Positions 30,410 through 42,182 of a DNA stretch of 64,000 nucleotides are shown piece by piece; within the stretch, counting starts at the first letter, position 1; each line of letters starts with the position of its first letter. The translations under genes were made by a program, and so were the position numbers. The notes below the pieces were generated by a model. That model ran no database searches, was not told the origin of the DNA, and saw only the letters and a program-made list of their open reading frames with translations. Source of the DNA: an uncultured Sterolibacterium sp. (lineage in GTDB: Bacteria > Pseudomonadota > Gammaproteobacteria > Burkholderiales > Rhodocyclaceae); assembly GCA_903832735.1 (NCBI GenBank), contig CAILCO010000069.1, positions 25,361-89,360 on the forward strand, given 5' to 3'.

Positions 30410-31556
30410 AGGCGCAACCCGCGCAGCAGCAAGCGGTTCTCGTAATCCACCCGCGCCAGGATCGCCAGGGCGACGCAGTTGGCGACAATTCCCGATCCGC
30501 CGAAACTCATCAGCGGCAGGGTCAGGCCCTTGGTCGGCAACAGGCCCATGTTGACGCCCATGTTGATGAACGCCTGGACGCCGATCCAGATGCCGATGCC
30601 CTGCGCCACCAGCCCGGCATAGAGGCGGTCGAGCGTCAGTGCCTGGCGGCCGATGACGAAGGAGCGCTGGACGATCAGGGCGAACAGGGCGATCACCGTG
30701 ACGACGCCGAAGAAGCCAAGTTCCTCGGCGATCACCGCGAGCAGGAAGTCGGTGTGCGCCTCGGGCAGATAGAACAGCTTCTCGACGCTGGCGCCCAGGC
30801 CCACGCCCAGCCATTCGCCGCGACCGAAGGCGATCAGGGCGTGGGACAGCTGGTAGCCACGGCCATAGGCGTCCTGCCAGGGATCCATGAAGCCGAAGAT
30901 GCGCTCTCGGCGGTACGGCGAAACCCAGATCAGGATGACGAAGCCGACCAGCAGCACCACCACCAGCGCGCTGAACAGCCGGGCATTGATGCCGCCCAGG
31001 AAGAGGATGCCGATGGCGATGCAAACGATCACCACGAAGGCGCCGAAATCGGGCTCCTTGAGCAGCAGGCCGCCGACCAGCAGCATGACCACCGCCATCG
31101 GCACGAAGGCGCGACGGAACGAATCCATGTCGGCGATCTTGCGCGTCGTGTAGTCCGCGGCGTAGAGCACCACGAACAGCTTGGTCAGTTCCGAAGGCTG
31201 GAGGCTGACCGGACCCAGGGGCAGCCAGCGTTGCGCACCATTCACCGACCGGCCGACATGGGGCACCAGCACCACCAGCAGCAGCGCGAAGCTGGCGACG
31301 AACAGCCAGGGCGCGGCCTGCTGCCAGACGCGCAGCGGGATCTGGAAGGCCATCGCGCCGACGATCAGGCCGATGCTCAGGAACACGCCATGACGGATCA
31401 GAAAATAGGCGGACTGCGAGCCGGTAAAGCGGCTCCCCTCGGCCGTGGCGATCGACGCCGAGTACACCATCACCAAGCCGAACAAGAGCAAGGCCAGCGC
31501 CGGCCAGATCAGCCAGGCGTCCAGTTCCTGGGGCGCCGCCGGCGACGCCGGGCGCA

Positions 31557-31560
<4 letters not shown>
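30406..31560 (-). CDS. ftsW: Lipid II polymerase FtsW (SEDS family)
   Basis: FtsW is the septal peptidoglycan glycosyltransferase that works with FtsI. The 384-residue product has about ten membrane segments and SEDS features: [37 protein letters not shown] split around RWLPLG and LQPSELTK, the large periplasmic loop with [19 protein letters not shown], and FSGGSGI-like [14 protein letters not shown] near the C-terminus. It starts in an ATGA overlap with murD. Confidence 0.96.
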
Positions 31561-32947
<1,387 letters not shown>

Positions 32948-32951
<4 letters not shown>

Positions 32952-34102
32952 CGTATCTTCATCGTCGACAGGCCGAACAGCACCAGCATGATGGTGATGA
33001 TCCAGAACCTGACCACCACCTGGGTCTCTTTCCAGCCCGAGAGTTCGAAGTGGTGGTGCAGCGGCGCCATGCGGAAGATGCGCTTGCCCCCGGTCCATTT
33101 GAAATAGACCACCTGGAGCATCACCGAGAGCGTCTCCGCGACGAAGACGCCGCCCATGATGAACAGCACGATCTCCTGGCGGACGATCACCGCCACCGTG
33201 CCGAGCGCGGCGCCGAGCGCCAGCGCGCCGACATCGCCCATGAACACCTCGGCGGGATAGGCGTTGAACCAGAGGAAGCCCAGTCCGGCGCCGGCCATGG
33301 CGCCGCAGAACACGGTCAACTCGCCCGCGCCGGGGATATAGGGCAGCAGCAGGTAGCGCGAATAGATCGAGGAGCCGGCGACGTAGGCGAAGATGCCCAG
33401 TGCCGCACCGACCATCACCGTCGGCATGATCGCCAGACCGTCCAGTCCGTCCGTGAGATTCACCGCATTGCTCGCGCCGACGATGACGCAATAGGTCAGC
33501 GCGATGAAGCCGAAGACGCCCAGCGGATAGGACACGCTCTTGAAGAAGGGCACGATCAGATCGGCTTTCGGCGGCAGGTTGATGTTGAAGCCGCTCTGCA
33601 GCCAAGCCCAGAATAGATCGATGAAACGCGCGTTGTCATGGGCCGATACCGAGAAGGCGAGATACACGGCGGCGACCAGGCCGATCAGGGATTGCCAGAA
33701 AAGCTTCTTCCGCGCCGAGAGCCCCTTGGGGTTGCGCTGCACCACCTTGCGCCAGTCATCGACCCAGCCGATCACCCCGAAGCCCAGCGTCACCAGCAGC
33801 ACGATCCAGATGAAGCGATTGGACAGATCGCTCCACAACAGGGTACTCACCGCCATCGAGATCAGGATCAGGGCGCCGCCCATGGTCGGCGTGCCGCTCT
33901 TGATCAGATGGCTTTGCGGACCATCGTCGCGCACCGACTGGCCGATCTTCTTGGCGGTGAGCCAGCGGATCACCATCGGGCCGAACAGGAAGGAAATGCC
34001 GAGCGAGGTCAGCGTGGCCAGAACCGCGCGCAGGGTGATGTAGCCGAAGACGTTGAAGGCGCGGATATCCTTGGCCAACCATAGGGCGAGATCAAGCAAC
34101 AT
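32948..34102 (-). CDS. mraY: Phospho-N-acetylmuramoyl-pentapeptide-transferase
   Basis: MraY transfers phospho-MurNAc-pentapeptide to undecaprenyl phosphate, giving lipid I. The 384-residue polytopic protein shows [24 protein letters not shown] (catalytic Asp pair), the [13 protein letters not shown] loop, [18 protein letters not shown] and PLHHHFE (histidine motif). The start [13 protein letters not shown] overlaps murF by 11 bp. Confidence 0.97.
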
Positions 34103-35540
34103 GCGTATCCCCTTCCTGCTCCGTGATGGCGTCCGCCACGCGCTCCATCCGCATGAAGCGCGAGCCCTTGACCAATACCGTCGTCTGCGCATCGAGCAAC
34201 GGCCGCAGGGCCGCGATCAGGGCGGCAACGCTTTTGAAATGGCTGCCGCCGCTGTCGAAATTGCGCACCGCGGTTGCCGCCTGTTCGCCCAGCGCCAGTA
34301 GCCGGTCTACGCCCATGCTCTTGGCGTAACCGCCGATTTCGTCGTGGAATTGCGCCGCAGCCTCGCCCACCTCGCCCATGTCGCCGAGGACGAAGATTTT
34401 CTTCCCCGGCTGTGCCGCCAGGACCTCGATCGCAGCGCGCATCGAGTCGGGATTGGCGTTGTAGCTGTCATCGATCAGGGTCGCGCCATGGAGCGCCGGC
34501 CGCCGCTGCAAGCGGCCCTTGGTGCCGGCATAGCCGGACAGGCCGGCGACCACCGCGGCGAGACCGGCGCCGGCGGCAAGGCAGGCCGCCGTCGCGGCCA
34601 GCGCATTCTGCGCATTGTGGCGGCCGGGCACCGACAATTCGACTTCCGCCGTCCCAGCGGAGGTGACCAACTGCAGCAGGCCGCCGAAGCCGCGGGGGAG
34701 GTAGCGTCCGGTAACCTGGGCCGCAACTTGGGCCGAGACCTCCGGACCCGACGACTCCAGAGCGAAGCCGATCAGCCGATGGCGCCCGGCCAATTCGCGC
34801 CACAGACCGGCATGCGGATCGTCGAGGTTGATCACAGCGCTGCCGCCGGGGCTGAGCCCGGCGAAGATCTCGCCCTTGGCCTGCGCCACCGCGGTCAAGC
34901 CGCCCAGCCCGGCCAGGTGGGCGCGCTGGGCGTTGGTGATCACGGCCACGGTCGGCCGCGCGATGTTGGCAAGATAGTGAATTTCGCCCGGATGGTTCAT
35001 GCCCATCTCGATCACCGCCACGCGATGGCGCTCGCGCATGCGGAGCAGCATCAGCGGCATGCCGATGTCGTTGTTGAGATTGCCCTCCGTCGCCAGCACG
35101 CTTGCTGCTGCGCCCGGCTCGCCGTCTCGGCCGTCTCGTTTCGCCTGTTCGCGGAGTATCGCGGCGCACATCTCCTTGACCGTGGTCTTGCCGTTGCTGC
35201 CGGTGATGGCGATCAGCGGCAACTCGAAGCGGCCGCGCCAGCCGGCGGCGAGATCGCCGAGCGCAAGACGGCAGTCGGCGACGACCAGGAGCGGCAGGCT
35301 GCCGGCCGCTTCTGCGTGTTTGGCCAGCCAGGCCGAGTCCACCATCGCGGCGGCTGCGCCCTGCTGCAATGCGCCGAGGACAAATTCATGACCGTCGAAA
35401 TGCTCGCCCCTGAGCGCGATGAACAACTCGCCGGTCCTGAGCGCGCGGCTGTCGGTCGTAACGCCGTCGAAGGCCGCGCCGGCCGGCAGATTGACGACGC
35501 GGCCGGCGGTGAACTGCGCCGCTTCCAGGAAGGGCATCAT
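34092..35540 (-). CDS. murF: UDP-N-acetylmuramoyl-tripeptide--D-alanyl-D-alanine ligase
   Basis: MurF adds D-Ala-D-Ala to the UDP-MurNAc-tripeptide. The 482-residue ligase has [19 protein letters not shown]-loop [57 protein letters not shown] and LGDMGEVG. It starts in an ATGA overlap with murE. Confidence 0.97.
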   Translation of the reverse strand: MMPFLEAAQFTAGRVVNLPAGAAFDGVTTDSRALRTGELFIALRGEHFDGHEFVLGALQQGAAAAMVDSAWLAKHAEAAGSLPLLVVADCRLALGDLAAGWRGRFELPLIAITGSNGKTTVKEMCAAILREQAKRDGRDGEPGAAASVLATEGNLNNDIGMPLMLLRMRERHRVAVIEMGMNHPGEIHYLANIARPTVAVITNAQRAHLAGLGGLTAVAQAKGEIFAGLSPGGSAVINLDDPHAGLWRELAGRHRLIGFALESSGPEVSAQVAAQVTGRYLPRGFGGLLQLVTSAGTAEVELSVPGRHNAQNALAATAACLAAGAGLAAVVAGLSGYAGTKGRLQRRPALHGATLIDDSYNANPDSMRAAIEVLAAQPGKKIFVLGDMGEVGEAAAQFHDEIGGYAKSMGVDRLLALGEQAATAVRNFDSGGSHFKSVAALIAALRPLLDAQTTVLVKGSRFMRMERVADAITEQEGDTHVA

Positions 35541-37042
35541 GCTGCTGCCCGCCTTGCGCCAAGCGCTGCCCGGGCCTGCTCGAGATCGGAAAAAGGCCGG
35601 CGCACCCCGGCCGTTTCCTGGTAGGTCTCGTGGCCCTTGCCGGCGATCAGCACGACGTCGTTCGCGGAGGCCGCCAGCACAGTCCTGCGTATCGCAACGG
35701 CGCGGTCGGCTTCGACCGGCAGCTTGGTCGGCAAGCCGCGCTGGATATCCTCGATGATGCCCAGCGCCGATTCGCCGCGCGGGTTATCGCTGGTCAGCAG
35801 CACCTGATCGGCCAGGCGCGCCGCCACGATGCCCATCAGCGGCCGCTTGCCGGGATCGCGCCCGCCGCCGCAACCGAACAGGCAGGCGAGCCTGCCGCCG
35901 CGTGCCTGTGCGACCTCGCGCAAGGTCAACAGGGCCTGTTCCAGCGCATCCGGCGTATGCGCGTAATCGACCACGACCAGCGGCTCGCCCTGCGCCTCCG
36001 TGGCCGCCTGCAGCCGCCCGGGCGGCGGGGAGAGTCGCGCCAGCGCGGCGGCGGCAGGTGCCAGCGAAATGCCGGATGCGAGCAATGCGCCCAGCACCGC
36101 GAGCAGGTTGGCGGCATTGAAGCGGCCGAGCAGGCTCGCCGCGACCTCGGCAGTCCCTTGCGCCGTGCGGGCGGTGAACTGGATGCCGCGGCCGGTGACC
36201 AGGAGATCCTCGGCCACCAGCAGTTCATCGGCGAGATCGCGTAACTGCGCGTCCAGCGCCGCAGCGCCATCCAGGGTATAGCCATAGCGGCGCACGCCGC
36301 GGCCGGCAAGGCGACTGCCCAGCGCGCAGCCGTAGGCGTCGTCGAGATTGACCACCGCGGCTGCGATGCCCGGCATGTCGAATAGCTTCGCCTTGGCGGC
36401 GCCGTAGTCTTCCATGTTCGCGTGGTAGTCGAGATGATCGCGGGTCAGATTGGTGAACACCGCGACGTCGAAGGCGATAGTCGCGACCCGCCCCTCGGCC
36501 AGTCCGATCGATGAGACTTCCATGGCGCAGGCCTCGGCGCCGGCGGCAACGAAGCCGGCGAGCGCGCGCTGCAGGGTGACGGCATCCGGCGTGGTATTCG
36601 GGCCCGGCCGCAATGCACCGGGAAAGCCGTTGCCCAGGGTGCCGACCAAGGCGCAGGGCATCCCCTGCGCGGCCAGCGCCTGCGCGATCCATTGGCTCAC
36701 CGAAGTCTTGCCGTTGGTGCCGGAGACCCCGATCAGCCAAAGCTTGTTCGAGGGCCGGCCATAGACCATATCGGCAATTTCGCCGGACAACCGGGTAAGA
36801 CCTTCGACCCCGAGATTGGGCACTGCGATTGCGCCCACGGCGTCCGAGCCATCGCGCTCCCAGAGCACTGCAGCGGCGCCCTTGGCCACTGCCTCCTCGA
36901 TGTAGCGACGGCCGTCGCCGTTCACCCCGGGCAGGGCGACGAAGACTTCGCCGGCGGCCAGTTCCCGGGAATCGGCACTCAAGCCGGTCGGGCTCACGCC
37001 CAGGCGAGCCAGTTCAGCGAGGATTCCGGCGGCCGACGTCAT
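35537..37042 (-). CDS. murE: UDP-N-acetylmuramoyl-L-alanyl-D-glutamate--2,6-diaminopimelate ligase
   Basis: MurE adds meso-diaminopimelate as the third stem residue. About 501 residues: GLSADSRELAAGEVFVALPG, P-loop GVSGTNGKTSVSQWIAQ, MEVSSIGLAEGRV, NLTRDHLDYH, and the DNPR motif in TSDNPRGESALGI that marks diaminopimelate rather than lysine specificity. It starts at ATG 37042; a GTG 6 bp upstream would give a GTGA overlap with the ftsI stop codon and is also possible. Confidence 0.96.
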   Translation of the reverse strand: MTSAAGILAELARLGVSPTGLSADSRELAAGEVFVALPGVNGDGRRYIEEAVAKGAAAVLWERDGSDAVGAIAVPNLGVEGLTRLSGEIADMVYGRPSNKLWLIGVSGTNGKTSVSQWIAQALAAQGMPCALVGTLGNGFPGALRPGPNTTPDAVTLQRALAGFVAAGAEACAMEVSSIGLAEGRVATIAFDVAVFTNLTRDHLDYHANMEDYGAAKAKLFDMPGIAAAVVNLDDAYGCALGSRLAGRGVRRYGYTLDGAAALDAQLRDLADELLVAEDLLVTGRGIQFTARTAQGTAEVAASLLGRFNAANLLAVLGALLASGISLAPAAAALARLSPPPGRLQAATEAQGEPLVVVDYAHTPDALEQALLTLREVAQARGGRLACLFGCGGGRDPGKRPLMGIVAARLADQVLLTSDNPRGESALGIIEDIQRGLPTKLPVEADRAVAIRRTVLAASANDVVLIAGKGHETYQETAGVRRPFSDLEQARAALGARRAAA

Positions 37043-37044
37043 GG

Positions 37045-38766
37045 TCACATGCTCTCCTTCGCCGGCGCCACCGCAACCGCCGCCTGCATAGGCGGCGCAT
37101 CCTGTTCCACGCCCAGGGCGCGCAGGCTGCCGGCCATGACCCGGGAGAACACCGGCGCGGCCACATCGCCGCCGTAATAGCTGCCGCCGGACGGTTCGTC
37201 GATCATCACCGCGATCACCAGACGCGGATCGGAAGCCGGCGCGAAGCCGACGAAACTGGCGACATAGTGGTTGACGTAGATCCCGCCTTCGACCTTGTGC
37301 GCCGTGCCGGTCTTGCCGGCGACGCGATAGCCGGCGACCTTCGCCTTGGGCGCGGTGCCGCCCGGCATGACCACCATTTCCAGCATCGCCCGGACCTCAT
37401 GCGCAGTCTGTTCCGTGAAGATCGGTTTCCCGGCCAGCGGCGGCGAATCCAGCCGCGTCAGGGACAGCGGCAGGAGGTCGCCGTTGCGGGCAAAGACCAG
37501 GTAGGCGCGCGCCAGTTGCATCAGCGTCACCGAGATGCCGTTGCCATAAGCCATGGTGGCCTGCTCGATCGGCCGCCAGTTCTTGTACGGTCGCAAGCGG
37601 CCGCCGACCTCGCCGGGAAAGCCGAGCTTCAAAGGACTGCCGAAGCCCAGGCTGTCGAGCATGGTCCACATCTCCTCGGGCTTGAAACTAAGTGCCATTT
37701 TCGCCGCACCGATATTCGAGGACTTCTGGATCACCTGGGCCACCGTTAGCACCCCGTGCGCTTCGGAATCGTGGATCGTCGCGTTGCCTATGGTCAGCCA
37801 GCCCGGCGCGGTCTGGATCGGCGTATCGACGAGGTACTTGCCCTTGTCCAGCGCCAGCGCGGCGGTGAACGGCTTCATCGTCGAACCGGGCTCGAAGGTA
37901 TCGGTCAGGGCACGATTCCTCAGCTGTGCGCCGGACAGCTTGACCCTGTTGTTAGGGTTATAGGTCGGCAGATTGACCAGCGCCAGCACCTCGCCGCTCT
38001 TTGCGTCGAGCACCACGATCCCGCCCGCCTTGGCATGGCTGTCGGCGATCGTCTGGCGCAGGCTGGCGTAGGCGAGATACTGGATCTTGTCGTCGAGCGC
38101 CAGGAGCACGTCCTTGCCATCCTGCGGCGCGCGGATCGACTCGACATCCTCGATCACCTGGCCGCGCCTGTCCTTGATCACCCGACGGCTGCCGGCCTTG
38201 CCGGCGAGCGTCTTCTCCAGGGCCAGCTCGACGCCCTCCTGGCCGATATCGTCGGCGCCGGTGAAACCCAGCATATGGGCGCTCATTTCCGCGGCCGGGT
38301 AATAGCGGCGATACTCCCGCTGATCATGGATGCCCGGCAGATTGAGCGCCGCCACCTTGTCGGCGACGTCGGGCGGGATCTGCCGCTTGACGAAGACGAA
38401 GTCGCGATCCGATGCCAGCTTGTGCTGCAGTTCGCGCACATCCATTTCCAGCAGCGCGGCCAGGGCATTGGCCTGTGCCGGCTGCAGCCGGGCGTCCTCG
38501 GGGATGGCCCAGATCGACTTGACCGGCGTCGACACCGCGAGCACGTTGCCGTTTCGGTCCATGATCCGGCCGCGCGTCGCCGACAGTTCAAGCACCCGGG
38601 AATAACGCAGGGCCCCCTTTTCCTGCAGGAAGCCGCTATTGAATCCCTGCAGATACAGCGACCAGCCAGCCAGACCGGCGAATGCCGCCAGGAAGCCGAG
38701 CAGCAACAGCCGGGCGCGCCAGGCGGGGAGGCGTTGCGAAAGCAAGGGGCTGCTGGCGAACTTCAT
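37045..38766 (-). CDS. ftsI: Peptidoglycan D,D-transpeptidase FtsI (penicillin-binding protein 3)
   Basis: FtsI cross-links septal peptidoglycan together with FtsW. The 573-residue class B PBP has a short cytoplasmic tail and one membrane segment at about residues 18-40. A pedestal domain (LELSATRGRIMDRNGNVLAV) leads to the transpeptidase domain with SxxK (EPGSTMKPF), SxN (QKSSNIGAAKM) and KTGT (AGKTGTAHKV). It starts in an ATGA overlap with ftsL. Confidence 0.97.
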   Translation of the reverse strand: MKFASSPLLSQRLPAWRARLLLLGFLAAFAGLAGWSLYLQGFNSGFLQEKGALRYSRVLELSATRGRIMDRNGNVLAVSTPVKSIWAIPEDARLQPAQANALAALLEMDVRELQHKLASDRDFVFVKRQIPPDVADKVAALNLPGIHDQREYRRYYPAAEMSAHMLGFTGADDIGQEGVELALEKTLAGKAGSRRVIKDRRGQVIEDVESIRAPQDGKDVLLALDDKIQYLAYASLRQTIADSHAKAGGIVVLDAKSGEVLALVNLPTYNPNNRVKLSGAQLRNRALTDTFEPGSTMKPFTAALALDKGKYLVDTPIQTAPGWLTIGNATIHDSEAHGVLTVAQVIQKSSNIGAAKMALSFKPEEMWTMLDSLGFGSPLKLGFPGEVGGRLRPYKNWRPIEQATMAYGNGISVTLMQLARAYLVFARNGDLLPLSLTRLDSPPLAGKPIFTEQTAHEVRAMLEMVVMPGGTAPKAKVAGYRVAGKTGTAHKVEGGIYVNHYVASFVGFAPASDPRLVIAVMIDEPSGGSYYGGDVAAPVFSRVMAGSLRALGVEQDAPPMQAAVAVAPAKESM

Positions 38767-39029
38767 TTCGTGGCTTCGATGACGATGATTTGCGCGGCGG
38801 CAGGCGGCTTCATGCGCAACTTGTCGCGGGCGATCTTTTCGATCCGGGCGGAACCCGCCCAGGTACTCTGCTCCAGTTGCAACTGTCCCCATTCCACTTC
38901 CAGGCTGCGCATCCGGCCCTGTTCCCGTTCCAGTTCGACGAACAGCTTGCGCGCACGGTGATTGGCATTGACCGTACTCAACGCACAAGCCACCGCGAGC
39001 AGCAACAGGATCAGGTTGACGCGCGCCAT
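38763..39029 (-). CDS. ftsL: Cell division protein FtsL
   Basis: FtsL is a small bitopic divisome protein that pairs with FtsB and FtsQ and activates FtsWI. The 88-residue product has one membrane helix near the N-terminus (ARVNLILLLLAVACALSTV) and a coiled-coil periplasmic region (ARKLFVELEREQGRMRSLEVE). The low sequence conservation is normal; position between rsmH and ftsI fixes the identity. The ATG overlaps the rsmH stop in TGATG. Confidence 0.92.
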   Translation of the reverse strand: MARVNLILLLLAVACALSTVNANHRARKLFVELEREQGRMRSLEVEWGQLQLEQSTWAGSARIEKIARDKLRMKPPAAAQIIVIEATK

Positions 39030-39961
39030 CACGCCTTCTCCGCCACGCGCATCACGGCACTGCGGGCGCGCGGATTGCCGCGAACCTCGGCTTCGTCGGG
39101 GAACACTGCCTTGCCGATCAGGCGCAGGCTAGGCGCTGGCAGGTCCTGCGCGCGCACCGGCAAGCGCGCCGGCAACCTGGGCGACTGCGAGTGCACACGC
39201 AGGAAACGCTTGACGATGCGGTCTTCGAGCGAGTGAAAGCTGATCACCACCAACCGGCCTCCGGGATTGAGCCGCGGCGCGCATTGCGGCAGCGCTAGCG
39301 ACAACTCCTCAAGTTCCTGATTGATGTGAATCCGTAGAGCCTGAAAGCTGCGCGTCGCCGGATGCTTGCCCGGCTCGCGTGTGCGGACGGCCTTTTCCAC
39401 GAGCGCGGCAAATTGTCGCGTGGTTGAAATACGGCATTCGCCCCTAAGAGCAACAACCGCCTCTGCAATCGCATGAGCAAACCGTTCTTCCCCATAATCT
39501 TTGATCACCCTTTCTATTTCCAGTTGAGAAGCCCGTTGCAACCATTCCGCGGCAGTTTCGCCGCGACTCGTATCCATCCTCATATCGAGCGGCGCATCGT
39601 GGCGGAAACTGAAGCCGCGCCGCGCGTCGTCCAACTGCGGCGATGACATGCCCAGATCGAACAGCACACCATCCACCTGCGCCAGGCCCGCTTCGTCCAG
39701 CACCTTGCCGATTGCGCCGAAGCTCGCGTGGATCAGGGTGAAACGCGGATCCTGGCTCGCTCGACCCGCCGCTATCGCCGCCGGATCCCGATCCAGGGCG
39801 AGCAAACGGCCAGCGGACGAGAGTTGCGCCAATATTTCCCGGCTATGGCCACCGCGGCCGTAGGTGGCATCGACATAGACCCCGTCTGGTTTCACCATCA
39901 ATGCCGTCACAGCCTGCGCCAGGAGTACGCTGAGATGCCCCTTAGGCGCATCCTGACTCAC
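39029..39961 (-). CDS. rsmH: 16S rRNA (cytosine(1402)-N(4))-methyltransferase
   Basis: RsmH methylates N4 of C1402 in the ribosomal P site; RsmI, also in this window, modifies the same base at the 2'-O position. The 310-residue product has [15 protein letters not shown], the SAM-binding [34 protein letters not shown], and [18 protein letters not shown]. The start is GTG in a GTGA overlap with mraZ; an open frame continues upstream inside mraZ but lacks homology. Confidence 0.96.
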   Translation of the reverse strand: MSQDAPKGHLSVLLAQAVTALMVKPDGVYVDATYGRGGHSREILAQLSSAGRLLALDRDPAAIAAGRASQDPRFTLIHASFGAIGKVLDEAGLAQVDGVLFDLGMSSPQLDDARRGFSFRHDAPLDMRMDTSRGETAAEWLQRASQLEIERVIKDYGEERFAHAIAEAVVALRGECRISTTRQFAALVEKAVRTREPGKHPATRSFQALRIHINQELEELSLALPQCAPRLNPGGRLVVISFHSLEDRIVKRFLRVHSQSPRLPARLPVRAQDLPAPSLRLIGKAVFPDEAEVRGNPRARSAVMRVAEKA

Positions 39962-40404
39962 AATGTCAAGCTCTCCAGTCCGGGTGGCAAGAGCTTGTCG
40001 CCCAGGGCGAAGATCGCCTCCTGCTGCGCCTTCCAGCCAGTGTCGCTCCAGATCTCGAAATGACTGCCCTGGCCGACCAGCCAGACCTGCTTCTCCAGGG
40101 CCGCGTACTGGCGCAACTCGGGCGGGACCAGAAGGCGCCCGGCGGCATCCATCTCGGAATCGACCGCGAAGCCGACCAGCAGACGGCGCAGCATCGCGGA
40201 CTGGGTTTCCAGGCTGGGAGCGGCCAGGATCTTGGCGCGGATCGGTTCCCACGCAGGAGCGGGATAGAGCAGCAGGCAGCGGTGCGGATGGGCGGTCAGG
40301 ACCAGACTGCCCTCGGCCAGGGCCAACAGGGCGTCACGATGCCGGGCCGGGATCGCCATGCGCCCCTTGGCATCGAGATTCAGTGCCGCCGCCCCCTGGA
40401 ACAT
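39958..40404 (-). CDS. mraZ: Transcriptional regulator MraZ
   Basis: MraZ is an AbrB-like ring-forming DNA-binding protein that represses its own dcw operon. The 148-residue product has two MraZ half-domains: [25 protein letters not shown] near residues 2-26 and the second with [18 protein letters not shown] near 82-99. It starts after AAGGGGGGGG. It is the first gene of the 16-gene division operon, and its own target boxes lie about 46-71 bp upstream of the start. Confidence 0.96.
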   Translation of the reverse strand: MFQGAAALNLDAKGRMAIPARHRDALLALAEGSLVLTAHPHRCLLLYPAPAWEPIRAKILAAPSLETQSAMLRRLLVGFAVDSEMDAAGRLLVPPELRQYAALEKQVWLVGQGSHFEIWSDTGWKAQQEAIFALGDKLLPPGLESLTL

Positions 40405-40449
40405 CCCCCCCCCTTATTTCGCCGCGGAAGACCAGAATTGATCTAGTTC

Positions 40450-40475
40450 TCCCACATTTCCCCACTTCTTCCCAC
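40450..40475 (-). promoter_or_regulatory. Triple MraZ-binding box
   Basis: On the minus strand GTGGGAAGAA, GTGGGGAAAT and GTGGGAGAAC follow each other, so GTGGG recurs three times with an exact 10-bp period. MraZ is known to bind TGGGN repeats separated by 5 bp. The array starts at the -10 element, so bound MraZ would block RNA polymerase. Confidence 0.88.
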
Positions 40476-40502
40476 TGTAGAGGAATTTCTTTCACGGGTC
40501 AA
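40474..40502 (-). promoter_or_regulatory. Sigma-70 promoter of the dcw operon
   Basis: TTGACC (40497-40502) and TACAGT (40474-40479) are separated by 17 bp, on the minus strand, about 70 bp before the mraZ start and touching the MraZ boxes. Confidence 0.82.
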
Positions 40503-40692
40503 GGGAAAAATCGGGGTTTTTCTTGTTCTGACAAGCACTTATCTGCGTTTGTTAATGGCAGAAAATATCCGTGAAAAAACAATAGGGATAGAATTAGAAC
40601 CTAAAGTGATTTATGGGAAACTGCGGGGCATCGGCGCGGCGCGATACCCGCCACGGTCCCGAATAGGCCCGGAAACCTGCGAAATCGGAGTT

Positions 40693-41171
40693 GGAAGTCC
40701 GCCGATAAGCCGGGTTCTGTCGTGGGCAGCCATTCCTCTGGGCCCGCCGTTACCGACGGGCTCTAGCAGCCTACCCGGAAGCGGCGCGAGCCACGCCATT
40801 GCTTCCCTATTTGGCCTTGCCCCGGATGGGGTTTGCCGTGCCGTCCGTGTTGCCACGTCCGCGGTGAGCTCTTACCTCGGCAGCGCTTGCGCGATGCCGA
40901 CGCGCCTTGCGGCGCGCCACCATTTCACCCTTGCCTGTACCCGGTGGGCAAGAAGTCTTTCGACCCCCTACTCTCCTAAAGGGACTTTGCCGCCTTGCGG
41001 CGGCGAAGTCCCGGGCCATCGGCGGTATCTTTCTGTTGCACTTTCCGTCGCCTTGGGCCAAGGCTTACGCCTCGGCTTATAACGCCCGGCCGTTAGCCGG
41101 CATCCTGCTCTGCGGGGCCCGGACTTTCCTCCATGAGTAAAAAACTCACAGCGGCTGCCTGGCGAACTTCC
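40693..41171 (-). ncRNA. rnpB: RNase P RNA (M1 RNA, class A)
   Basis: This catalytic RNA removes tRNA 5' leaders. Conserved blocks on the minus strand include GAGGAAAGTCCGGGC, ACAGAAAG, CGCCGATGGCCC, AAGGGTGAAA, GGTAAGAGC, AACCCCATCCGG, GGCAAGGCCAAATAGG, GGGTAGGCTGCTAGAGCC and ACGACAGAACCCGGCTTATC. The ends pair as GGAAGTTCG with CGGACTTCC (helix P1), which fixes the limits. At about 479 nt it is roughly 100 nt longer than the E. coli RNA because of two expanded stems. It lies just upstream of mraZ on the same strand. Confidence 0.96.
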
Positions 41172-41190
41172 GCGGGGGATTGTAACCGAA

Positions 41191-41985
41191 CTACTCGCGA
41201 ACCAGCCTGAGCGGACGGAACTGGCGGCTGTCCCGGTAGTAATCGGGACAGGCATTGTCCGGCGTGGCGCCCGGGATGCCGAGCAATGGCAGGGGCTGGA
41301 AGTCGCGGCTGCGCGCCGAGAAATCACCGGCGAAGCGCAGCGCCAGCCGGCTATCGACATCCTCGAGTTGCATCGCCGGCGAAAGCCCATGCCAGTCTTC
41401 GGCGACATGCAGCAACAGCGCCTTGGCGCACAAACCGAGATGCGGACTGCGCAGCATGTCGAAGCTGGCATGACCGAAAACGAACACCTGCAGACAGTTC
41501 ATGGTCTCGGCGCGGCGCGTCCAGAACACTTCCTGCCAGTGGTGGCAGCGGATTGCTTCCCAGAGATCGAGACGGGAGCAGACCACGGCGGCGCCGCATT
41601 CGTCGAACTGGGTCAGTGCGTCGCGCAGCGGACCGCGTCCGCTTCCGCCCTCGGCCATCCGCCCGGCGAGGGCCAGGTGATGGCGACGGTTGAGCGCAGC
41701 CTTGGTCTTGGGGTAGGCGAGCCAGGTCAGGGCGTTGAAACCGTCATGCCAGACACCCGGCCGGGTCTCGACCTCGCCCAGCCAGTAGCAGCGTTCCTCG
41801 TAGGCGAGGCCGCTGCCGCCGGGCACGACAAAGCGCAGCGCAGCGTCGCCGCCGCTCCTGATGCCGCGCTCTGCCGCCAGGCGGTTGAGGGCGGCGCAGC
41901 CCGGCGGCGCAGCGTCGCCGGAGAGGGCAGACAGACAAGACGCCAGCGGCGCATAGAGCGGTTGCCTGGCGAGGTCGGGGCGCAC
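41191..41985 (-). CDS. DUF3025 family protein
   Basis: The 264-residue product matches DUF3025: GVWHDGFNALTWLAYPKTKAALNRRHH, RGPLRDALTQFDECGAAVV, FGHASFDMLRSPHLGLCAKAL, and a C-terminal PLPLLGIPGATPDN...YYRDSRQFRP. Function is unknown. The start is GTG without a clear ribosome-binding site and lies 5 bp from the edge of a dispersed repeat (41991-42171), so the repeat may have replaced the original 5' end and promoter. It precedes rnpB on the same strand. Confidence 0.85.
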   Translation of the reverse strand: MRPDLARQPLYAPLASCLSALSGDAAPPGCAALNRLAAERGIRSGGDAALRFVVPGGSGLAYEERCYWLGEVETRPGVWHDGFNALTWLAYPKTKAALNRRHHLALAGRMAEGGSGRGPLRDALTQFDECGAAVVCSRLDLWEAIRCHHWQEVFWTRRAETMNCLQVFVFGHASFDMLRSPHLGLCAKALLLHVAEDWHGLSPAMQLEDVDSRLALRFAGDFSARSRDFQPLPLLGIPGATPDNACPDYYRDSRQFRPLRLVRE

Positions 41986-41990
41986 GAGCT

Positions 41991-42171
41991 TAGCGCGGAA
42001 TACGCTGCCAAGCGCACTGTGTCGGGTTCGAGCGTCCCACAGGGACTTCCGAAGGTCGCAGCGAGCCGGTTGCTAACCTCCCCGCGAGGGAAGGATGGGT
42101 GGGGCGGGCCGATTTGCCAGCTTGAGACAACGCGACGCCCAGTCTTTTCATCATGCGCGGTGGTTCATCGG
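41991..42171 (-). repeat. Dispersed about 180-bp repeat, copy A
   Basis: Copy A shares with copy B (58771-58935) the blocks GCCAAGCGC, GGTTCGAG, CAGCGAGCCGGTT, CCTCCCCGCGAGGG, GGGGCGGGCC, TTTCATCATGCGCGGTGG and TTCATCGG in the same order. It holds a 23-bp insertion that copy B lacks. It lies between the lipoprotein gene and the DUF3025 gene. Confidence 0.88.
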
Positions 42172-42182
42172 CAACATGCGCG

